Source: Apoderus coryli
Taxonomy: Eukaryota > Arthropoda > Insecta > Coleoptera > Attelabidae
Assembly (NCBI GenBank): GCA_911728435.2
Contig: OU452199.1
Coordinates: 14,518,860-14,582,859, forward strand
DNA length: 64,000 nt
Reading direction: 5' to 3'
Made by a program: the position numbers and the translations under genes. Below, piece by piece: positions 55,060 to 64,000 of the stretch (positions are counted from its first letter, which is position 1; each line of letters begins with the position of its first letter). The notes under the pieces were generated by a model. It ran no database searches. It was not told the DNA's origin and saw only the letters and a program-made list of their open reading frames with translations.

Positions 55060-58000
55060 TTTATACTTCTTATAGTTACATCTTTTAACAAATGATATAA
55101 TTTCTCAATTGAACAGGGTATTCCTAAGATTATCACGATGACGTACGTCTCTAACTTTACATTATTCTTTGAAATTGTTATTTTCGAGATTCTTTAGATG
55201 TTTGGTCAGTTCCTAAATTAAAAGCAGTCATATATTTGAGTAACGAATGATTACTTAAAAAATACACTAAATACGTCTAAAATTATAGCTCCAGCTTTAA
55301 GCCTGTAATTTCATTGAAACAATATAGATGGAGACACATGATTTAGAGCGCAAAAATTGCAGGATTATTATCAAACATTTATTTAATCTAGGTGATTTTG
55401 TCTTTTCTGAAGCAAAGAAATTATTATCAGTAGGTAGATTTTTTTAATACTATAGAATCATCTGATAAAGTGTTCTTTATATGCTCAAAACTAATTTTTC
55501 ACAACAATTAAAAATTATGTGCCATCTCTTATACGTTTGGATTTGGTAATAAAAAAATATTTAAGAAGTTTGTTTGAAACTAATATAATCAGTAATTCAT
55601 GTTCTTTATAATTTTATAATTCATGTTGGTTTAATCACAGCCACTGAAGATGACATGTTGTTGATTACGAGACAAGTCTGGCCTATGATAAATTAGTTTG
55701 AACATATTATATAAAATCTTATTAAGTTTGTGGGGAAAGCGTATTTTATGTGTCCACTTCGATATGAATTTCTTCAATAAAGAATAATTATCTCGAAAAG
55801 AAACTGATTATGTGGCTAAACTCAGTATCAGGCAATTAATATTAATACAATTCTATAATCCACAATAGTTGTGTCCTATTGTAAAATTTGAATAGTATTT
55901 CAATCCGAAAAAAAAAATACAGTTTCATTTTCGTATAATTCAGTGAGCAATAATAAAAGATAGTAATTAAAAACGCTATTACGGGATTTTAGTCACACTA
56001 TATACAGTTATTTCAAAAACTTAGAGAAATAAAAGAATCCTAAATTAAATTTTGAATTTAATCAATATTGGGAAGGATTGGTTTGTCACGGTACGCATTT
56101 ATAGATACTAATTAAAAATTATATGAAATTGAATGTGTTCCATAGGCTGTAACTAATTTAGTAAGAATTTGCAATGCATTTGACAATATTCGTCGGTGAT
56201 GTGATACAAAGTTTGGATGAATTCGCCGTATACTTTTACATGCAGCTTTCCACGGCTTTCAAAATATGTTTGATGATATAAAGTTTCTCAACGAGTTATC
56301 CTCATTTACACTAATTATTGTTTGTTATGAACAACGTTCTGAAAATACAAAAAATTATTAAGTGTAAATCATCTTGTTGATGAAATAACTGCTATAAGGA
56401 AGAAACTATTTTTTTCTTTCTATTGTCACCATAAAACATTTATTTCACCATAGCCAAAAAGTGCATTTTATTTTTGCAAGGGAAAAATAGGGAATAGGCG
56501 TTTTTCACATATTATGTATTTAAATGCTATTGAGATCTTTGAAATTAGAGCTTTGAAACAATATCCCACTCGATCTGAGGAAAACACATGGTCCAACAGT
56601 TTATCAAACGGTTTCCGAGTAAACTAACTGTGACAGACAGACTGTCAAAGCCAGTGATTTTTTGTTTTTCTTATTCAAGTACAATATTAGTTATTCTAAA
56701 TTTTGTTATGCTCAACCAGGTTTTCGTAGTTGTTTTTCCAAACATCGTTCGAATTTTTATAATAAGTTCGCACTGAGTTTTGAAACCAAAATACGAGACA
56801 TATGATACGTTGACGCTGACCAAATCTGCGTAATGAAAAGATTTCTCTCCGTTCTTTTTTTCTTTATTTATAAGCAATTATTTAAATGTTGACATTATAA
56901 AAATGCGTACAAAAATGTGAATGTAAACCAACATTTCTGTATGAGACATAAAAAAGGTTATCAAGTGATCTTTTAATTATTATGATAACCTAATTTTTAT
57001 TTTCTACTCTATTGACTGATGCGTTCAACTTTATTTGTTACTCCAATATAATTTAAGATCAATTTAATTTTAAAATAAAACAATTAAGTTGATAAGCATG
57101 TCACGTACAAAAAATACTGGTTAAATGTTGATATTCAGTCTAGATGTCATATTAGGAAAATACTCTTATTTTTTAAATACATTTTATACAGAACATATTC
57201 TTCTGGTGGTTCCTATTTAAATAATCATATCCAACTATCCGATGTACAGTAAAACTGACCTAATTATAGAATGTAATTGACCAAAAATTAAATAATTAAT
57301 AGATAATTAATTGTAATTGCTACATAAGTAAAACTTTCTTCAACTCAAACGTCGCATTAAGTATATAACGGCTTTACCTATGATTTTTCCCACATATCTA
57401 ACTACATTATTTATTAAAATTCTTAATTATTATTCAGTAGTTCATGGATATTTTTTTACACAAATATTAATAATACAGAATGTTTATTTCAAAATTTTGT
57501 ACCAACAGTATTTCAAGAAATTATATACTTACCTAATTTATAATTTGAAAAAATAGTTAATTCACAATTTCATACAAGGATTGTTGTGCATAATTTTATG
57601 TAATTGAAAGCTACAAGACGAAATTAATGGTTTGCCATGAACATTGTATTAGTACATACATATTAGATGTTGAAAAAATTCACGAGAAAGAGGTTTTTTG
57701 TTTTTATATTAAAATCACGAAAAAGTTATTAAGGGATAATGTTGCATTTAATTAATAATGTAATATCCTATTTGTAGTGTTATGTAGAAATTTGTGTAAT
57801 AACACAAACATGTTACATTAGAATTTCTATTTTTATTTGTTGTTATTTAAATTAGTTTAACCGTTATCAGAGACGCTTACAAATAATCCAAATTTCAATC
57901 GATGTAAATATTATTACTTTATATGTAATTAGGTAGGACTTGAACCCCAGAGTTCATTCGAAAGTGTCGACACTAGTTGGGGTCGTTTTCTGTTTCCTCA

Positions 58001-59690
58001 TTTCCTGTGTATGACAAAAAATTATTTTTTTCAAAATGTTAATTGCTTTAAAGTCAAAATTTAAAAGTCCTAATAAACAAACTTTTATAATGTCCTCGTT
58101 CAGCTAGTATTTCATGGATTTTCTAGACCAATCGTACGATCTCTAGTTTTAATCAGATTTTGGATTTGTTTTCTTGAATATTTCTTTTATTTTAATGAGA
58201 TTTATAAAGTTTCTTGGGGATTTAGGTTCATTGAAATTAAATATTGAACTAAAAGCAGTTTATTTTATGTCATCTTATTTTTTGCTCCTAAACAATGGTT
58301 CAGTTATCTACAATAACAGCAACTATGTGTTGTGGATAAGTTTCACTAATTTGTGTGTCGGGCAAGGACGCATAAAAAGGTGGCAATCATCTTGGTTAGG
58401 ACTTTCTAAAATTAAGAAATTCCTCTTTGGGGCAAAAAGATAAAATAAACTACAGTTGTTTTGGGCAAGATGTTAATATGAATTGTTTTGTGGTTTTTTA
58501 ATTTCCAATAATATTTTAATGTAAAATAATTATAAAATTATGCATAATGTTCCATCATGTTGTTTTTATATGTGCAATATCTAAATTTAGAATTACTTCA
58601 ACATTATTTATTTTAATAGGTAGTTTTAAAACTAATGATTACTATTTTTGTGGTAAACATTGATAAGTAATTTTAAGTTTATCTTTTTAATTTTGTTTTT
58701 TTTTGTGATACAATGTTAATGTCGCTTTTACACCTACTGCAAATTATGTTTGGAAATAAATGTAATCTACCATTTAAATTATGCTTTCCTAGTAAGATTG
58801 TCAACAAAACACTTTGTGTTTCTAATGTACATTTGAAATTAGCAACAATTTGTTATTTGTATTCCATTTGTTATATTTGGTTTTGTTTGTTAAATGAATT
58901 TTTGTTAGAAATTTGCACCATGTGTGATGTAAATTTTTTACGCTTAGGTACATTTATATATTTTTGAGGCGATTTTCACGCTTGGTTTTCCGCATTGTTT
59001 TTCTACAGGCCGTTATTTTTTAAAGAGTTGTTGTTTTATTTTTGTGTTTGTTGGTCATGTACAAGTAATTCAAAATGTCATTAAATTTTGAAATATCGTC
59101 GTACATGTGTATATATATATATATATAATATATCTATGGTTGAAATTGTAACTATATTTGACTCTGAAATTGGACTATACTAGTTTGTTCATTAGTGGTG
59201 ATGCAACTTTGGAAATAAGTCATAAATTTGATGAGAGATTGGCCATTATAAGGGTTGTCCCAGTGAAGTTACGTTTTTGCCTTCAGCTTTAACTGCAATA
59301 ACATTTTTTTCATTTTGAACTTTGTCGCTATGCATTTCTTAAATTGACTTTTCTGCACATTTCGGGAACGTAAAATATTTCTGTTAAATTATTGCATGAA
59401 ATCCCTGAATCTAAAATTTGGGCTTTTTGCGAATCCTCCTCAAGTCATGCCAAACCATAGAATATTTTAATAAAGGCGACAAAAAGGCATTTGCCACAAT
59501 CGGACGCCTTGTTCCTTTCGCAAATGACGCCCACTTTAGCTTATATTAAGCAGTGTCCAAGCAGAATCTCCTTAGTGAGAAATAATTTGCATGGAAGGCG
59601 GCTACCTGGCTGTGAATGATGAAACAACTACTTATCGATAATTAACAAAATAAAGGCTTCAATATGAATATTATACTGTCTATCGGATGA
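55060..59690. other. 4.6 kb AT-rich DNA with one decayed hammerhead-like motif
   Basis: Apart from motif L (55640-55682) and a (TA)n at 59108-59130, no gene or repeat is recognisable. Open frames up to about 90 codons occur but are extremely AT-rich and lack motifs. Confidence 0.45.
55640..55682 (+). ncRNA. Decayed hammerhead-like motif L
   Basis: GCCA, CTGAAGA, T, an eroded stem II, GAGA (for GAAA), CAAGT, C, TGGC. Stem I GCCA/TGGC is kept as four pairs, but the loss of GAAA and stem II should abolish activity. Confidence 0.45.
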
Positions 59691-59697
59691 ATAGCCA

Positions 59698-59783
59698 ATA
59701 CGTTTTTAGTTAAATTATTTGCATTATACTGAATTTAAAAGATTAAATTCAGTATAATGCAAATAATTTAACTAAAAACGTAT
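59698..59783. repeat. 86-bp perfect AT-rich hairpin
   Basis: Arms of about 40 bp from ATACGTTTTTAGTTAAATTA to a five-base centre and back, with no visible mismatch. The arms have no CTGANGA or GAAAC motif pair. It is possibly a very young inverted duplication. Confidence 0.9.
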
Positions 59784-59789
59784 CATTAA

Positions 59790-62700
59790 TTTAAGAAAAT
59801 TAATTTTTACAAATGAAGGCAAATTTGTAGCTTTACATTTGAGAGGAAAATTATTTTCCTGATTAAATGACATTATTTTTGGCTTGCCAACTTTTTATTT
59901 CCATCTCAGTCTTCAGTATTATTGAAGTATATCTGTATAAAATTTCTATTAAAAGGTAACTTGCTGCTACTCGTGTTTTCTAATTTGCATCATTAAAATT
60001 GTATACTCCAATTTCAGATAAAATTAATTTTTAAATTGTGTATATAAAACTGTACAGTGATATTACCTATTATATTGTACATGGTGTCCTTAATAATATC
60101 CAAATATTTAGAGATGGGATTTTATACGAAAATTTAAATGTTACGTCAAGAAAATACGTAAGGTGTGAGTTTGGGAAAAAATGGAAATTACTTCATATTG
60201 TAGGAAGTGATCGAAATATACATATTTTTCCATACAAATATAATAAATTTTACAGTGATAGTACGGGCAATTTTAAAAATGTTAATCCTTAAATTAACAT
60301 TATTTTTGAATTCTCTATTCATTTAGAAAATTAGAAGCTTATTTGAATTCTTTATTTGCGTTTTTGGGGTACAAAAAACTTACATAACTATTAACGTTTT
60401 GAAAAATAGAACATCTTCGTGTAATTAATAAAATGGTTCCACAGCAAAACTAAAGCACACCTCCTCCAATCCACTGATTTCGACGAATAGTCCAATAAAT
60501 TTATTTTTGTTCCTATTAATTTCAGGATGTTCTTGGACTTCGTACAGATTTTGTCAGTTTTATTCGGATGTAACGTTAAACGACAATCGATCTTTGATTA
60601 TAAATACGTTCTTTATTATCGTCTACAGTTAACAGAGTAGTAGAGATTTAGTACAAATTGAGACACATTAAGACACAATTTTTTTTTTAAATTTCAATGA
60701 ATCTGCACAGCCAAGAAACTCCATACTATTAAAATATTATTTAATTATTTAATCTTATTCTCGGACATTGCAATATATTTTTTACTTTTTTATCGCAGCA
60801 AAACAACTAAATAAAGGTTTTAAAAATGAATAGAGGACTGTAGTATATGCCTTTGGTGTACCATTTTCGTTGAAAAATATCACATCTAAGCTACAAAATT
60901 ATTTGTATTGAAAGATATGCACCTTTTATCACACTCACTATAGATATAGCAAACATTACTGAAATATCTTGTTATTTTTGATGTAAGATCATATCCCTAA
61001 ATATTCACGATATCATTAAGGAACGCCCTGTATATATTATGTAAATAAACATTAAGAGTTATCCATATTTGTTACTATTACGTTATGTTTTTATAAATTG
61101 AACAAATTTAAACTTAATAAAATTTTTATGAATACATTTTTATTGTGGTTTTATTGCTATTTAGTTGGTTTTATGATTGGCACTTAATTTAAAAGTAAAC
61201 TCTATTGAAATGTGTAAAATTTTACGTGGAACTCGTAAATAATAATTGTTATAAAACAAATTATAGACAATTACACAATTGACGTTATGAATCAATTTGC
61301 TTTTTTCCTCCACAATCAAAACAATTGCACTTTTAATCGCATTTCGTGTATATGTGGATTTAATAGCAAAACAACAATAATACAGATAGGTAGGTATATA
61401 TACACGTATGCTAAATAAAGTACGTAATTAATGGAGTTTAATTGAATGTTGTTGATTGATATAATTTTTTTCTTTCGTAGTTTAATGTCCCTAGTAAAAA
61501 TGCGAAATGAGTTATTTTTAATTGAGTTTTGTTGTATTATTAAATGCCTACTTAATATGTTATTATTCTTTATATGGGTTTTAAATTATTAAATACTTAT
61601 TTGTAGATAAATATAGAAATTATCAAATTAGAATGATTAAGATATTATTTCTATATATTTTTTTGTTGATTATATCTATAATGAGGTTATATTTTTCTTG
61701 AACAGAAAGTATAGTATAGTTTATAATTCATTGTTGATTTTAAATCATTTTAATTAACGAATAATTTAGATAAATAATTTATCTCTCATTAAATATGAAT
61801 TATGATAACATTTTGCGATTCTGCTGAACCAGAAAAACATTTCGGAGTTGCTTAACTCCTGGTAACCTCCAGCAAAATTAGAATGAAATAGACGGTTTCC
61901 TTCCACATCTCTGCCAACTGAACTGATGTGACGTAACGATTTGCCACTTGTAATTTGCATTTTTGTTATAAAAGGAAAAACAGATTGCCAAAATTGTCAT
62001 TGGCCATAAAGCATTGTGAGCTTAATATTTTCACATAACTCTTCTATGTTTTTTCTTGACCTTTCTCCAATATTTTGCTTGATTTTTTTTTTCTTTTACA
62101 ACAACGTTTCGGAAACGCATAATTCTTGTCTTCTTCAGGTATTTCCGTTAATCAAGATTCGTAATATTGACTCAACTCAATATTACGAATCATGGCTGAT
62201 GAAAGTATGTATTGAATTTACTTGGATCGAGACAATTGTGAATTGTAAAACCTCGCAACGGTTTAGCGTTGCCGCACCCTTGTTGTAAAAGAGGAAATAT
62301 TGGATTGACATTAAATAGCAATTATTTAATGTATGTGTTGTTTCATTATAAGTTTCATCCTAAGATATATCATGTGACTTAGTGAGTGGAATTCATTCAT
62401 GCAATGACACGTATGCTCTCCTGTGGTGTTTGAAAAGTAGTCCAGTATACACGTATGCCTGTAACAATGAAAAAAAAAAAAAGAAATAGTGATCAAATTC
62501 GATTAGGTCGTACGATGATGGTGATCGGCGAAATTTAGCACTATTAGAACTTGGACCGCTCTGGCCGTGTGGGCTTGAAATATTAAAATAGGCATAGAAT
62601 GCTATTCGTATAATCCAGGAAGTTTGTCAGCGCAACAGAGAGTGTAAGTTGAAAGCTAAAATGTGATTCAGTACAAATATTTTCCTTTTTCTTGTTTATC

Positions 62701-62895
62701 ATAACAAAAATCAAAATCTTCATAGCATATAGCAGCAACTTGATATACGCCGATTAAAATATTCGTACTTCTTTATAAATTTCAATGAATTCATTATATT
62801 ATATGTTAATAAATATTTCAAGACTTATATATAATATTCTTGAAATAAAAACCAACCTCCACGTAATAAATTTAATAGATTTCTCTAAAAATCCT
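59790..62895. other. AT-rich DNA; small hairpin and an unrecognised open frame
   Basis: A hairpin GATTCGTAATATTGA / TCAATATTACGAATC lies at 62154-62189, next to a decayed hammerhead-like string on the minus strand (62095-62140: CTGAAGA, A, GACAAG..., GAAACGTTG). An 84-codon frame at 60038-60292 (GKKWKLLHIVGSDRNIHIF) has a more protein-like composition than most but matches nothing that I know. Confidence 0.4.
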
Positions 62896-62902
62896 TACAT
62901 TT

Positions 62903-62943
62903 ACCAAACATGTTTCGCGGCACTAAGCCGCATCATCAGTGGT
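62903..62943 (-). ncRNA. Hammerhead-ribozyme-like motif K
   Basis: Minus-strand order: ACCA, CTGATGA, T, stem II GCGGC/GCCGC with TTAGT loop, GAAA, CATGT, T, TGGT. Stem II is all G-C, quite unlike the AT-rich surroundings, which argues for selection on pairing. Stem I is four pairs. Confidence 0.65.
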
Positions 62944-63269
62944 TATCAAAATTACGAAAAGCTATTCTTTGTCATTCTTGTTACAATTATTTAGTTACTA
63001 ATTAGTAGAAATGCATTAATCCATTACGTGAAAAAAATTTCTTGATAAAAAAATCACATATTCTCATAAATCAATTAAAATTTTCTTAAAACATTAACAT
63101 CAAAAAGCTTTGTGTTACTCATAATTTGAGCTTTGTTACGATTTTTTTTCTATAAATCATTAATTAAATGTAAAAATCTTAAATTTTGTACATTGATTTC
63201 ACTATCTTTCAGTAATCTCTTATTTTATTAAATAATTGTGATTATTTAAATTTAAACACCCTATATTTG

Positions 63270-63525
63270 ATATCAGGAAGTTCTTTATAAAGTTAGTTTA
63301 AAATTCTCTAAACAATTCAAAAAGGATGTCAAATATAGGATGTTAAAAAATCACAAATTTGATCAACTGCGCTTTGTTGGGCCCCGCGGTATATTTTAAA
63401 GTACTGTAAGTACATGGTCCTAAAAAAAAGCTACAAGTTTTCCATGAAACTTTTTTTCATATCATTTACCGTTCGTGATATACATATTGAGGGATTTCCA
63501 TACTTTTTGCTAACCCGGTATTTGT
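63270..63525 (+). repeat. Dispersed repeat R1, copy 2
   Basis: Direct repeat of 2431-2690 (GGAAGTTCTTTATAAAGTTA ... CCCGGTAT). Confidence 0.75.
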
Positions 63526-63544
63526 ATAGCATGGACCCTATTAA

Positions 63545-64000
63545 TTTCATAAAAAACATTTTTTTTAATTTCACTGGAAATACATGTTTTCGGGCATATT
63601 ATACGTAAATAAGAAATTTAAAAAATGTCTGTCTCTCAGTCTGTATGTCTGTCTGTATCCACGATAACTCAAAAATCACTTACACACATACAAATTTTAA
63701 CCAAATTTGGTACAAAAATCCTACATGATGTGGTGGTGCTGCACTTTAAGTTTTTTTTTTAATTTGCATTTTTGATTTCTTGGGCTGAGGTTCATTTCCA
63801 CATTATTTTTAGCTCTACATATCATATATGTAATATATGTATATATGGAGACTATTATTAGTTTCATGAAAAAAATTTTTTTTTTAATTTCACCGGAAAT
63901 ACTTGTTTTTCGTCATTTTATACATAAATAAGTAGTTTTAAAAAAATGTCTGTCTGTCTGTCTGTATGCACGAAAACGCAAAAACCGCTTAACAGATTTT
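63545..64000 (+). repeat. Two direct copies of a TCTGTCTGTCTG-containing repeat
   Basis: 63545-63700 and 63845-64000 share CATTTTTTTTAATTTCAC-like text, GGAAATAC.TGTTTT, AAAAAATGTCTGTCTG, TGTATCCACGATAAC/TGTATGCACGAAAAC and CAAAAA.C.CTTA. The second copy runs off the window. Similar (TCTG)n-plus-CACGATAACTC blocks are frequent in arthropod transposons. Confidence 0.7.

Noticed and set aside
60038..60292. 84-codon open frame as a gene
   Set aside because: The composition is slightly protein-like, but there are no family motifs and such lengths arise by chance in this AT-rich DNA.

Overview
This is a 64 kb piece of an AT-rich animal nuclear genome, almost certainly an insect. The evidence is one intact F-box/leucine-rich-repeat gene of the FBXL14 / Drosophila Partner-of-paired type, many Tc1/mariner relics, Penelope-like and non-LTR retroelement relics, and abundant TAGGTACCTAC-type microsatellite strings. 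There are no bacterial operons, rRNA genes, recognisable tRNAs or CRISPR arrays. The order of insect cannot be fixed from the sequence alone; beetle or hemipteran are both plausible.

The only convincing host gene is at 45361-46734 (+), an intronless 457-codon FBXL14-like SCF substrate adaptor with a promoter-like stretch just upstream. Everything else that can be named is mobile DNA or its remains. From left to right: a degraded DUF4817/DDE transposase (0.7-1.5 kb) and a second N-terminal fragment (9.2-9.6 kb); non-LTR reverse-transcriptase fragments (11.15-11.7 kb); a DUF4371/ZMYM-like hAT-derived relic (12.6-13.1 kb); a nearly full-length mariner-like element with both terminal inverted repeats (13.6-14.85 kb); a TIR element (16.0-16.8 kb) followed by half of a mariner (16.8-17.5 kb); a Penelope-like retroelement relic (19.1-20.0 kb, minus strand); a 4.1 kb TIR element carrying a 2.8 kb satellite and a possible two-exon secreted mini-gene (25.4-29.5 kb); another mariner relic (30.6-31.2 kb); a second non-LTR relic (34.3-34.7 kb); and a 4.35 kb TIR element rich in AACGTT motifs with a 204-bp hairpin (37.6-41.9 kb). 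Downstream come foldback elements, nested palindromic elements (47.5-49.4 and 51.4-52.0 kb) and mostly unannotatable AT-rich DNA to the end.

The most interesting signal is a dispersed family of short motifs that match a hammerhead ribozyme: CTGANGA, one extra base, a stem-loop of variable sequence, GAAA, a 4- or 6-base palindromic minimal stem III, a cleavable H17 position, and a strand complementary to the bases just before CTGANGA. I count ten copies with intact core on both strands and about nine decayed ones. N7 is the only position of the CUGANGA box that varies among the intact copies; stem II covaries, and stem I does so in most copies. One copy lies downstream of, and on the same strand as, the Penelope-like relic. 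Several others sit in mirror-image pairs inside palindromic non-autonomous elements. Hammerheads are known from Penelope-like elements and animal retrozymes, so the parsimonious reading is a retrozyme-like set of non-autonomous elements; the constant extra base after CUGANGA and the mirror-pair layout are what look unusual.
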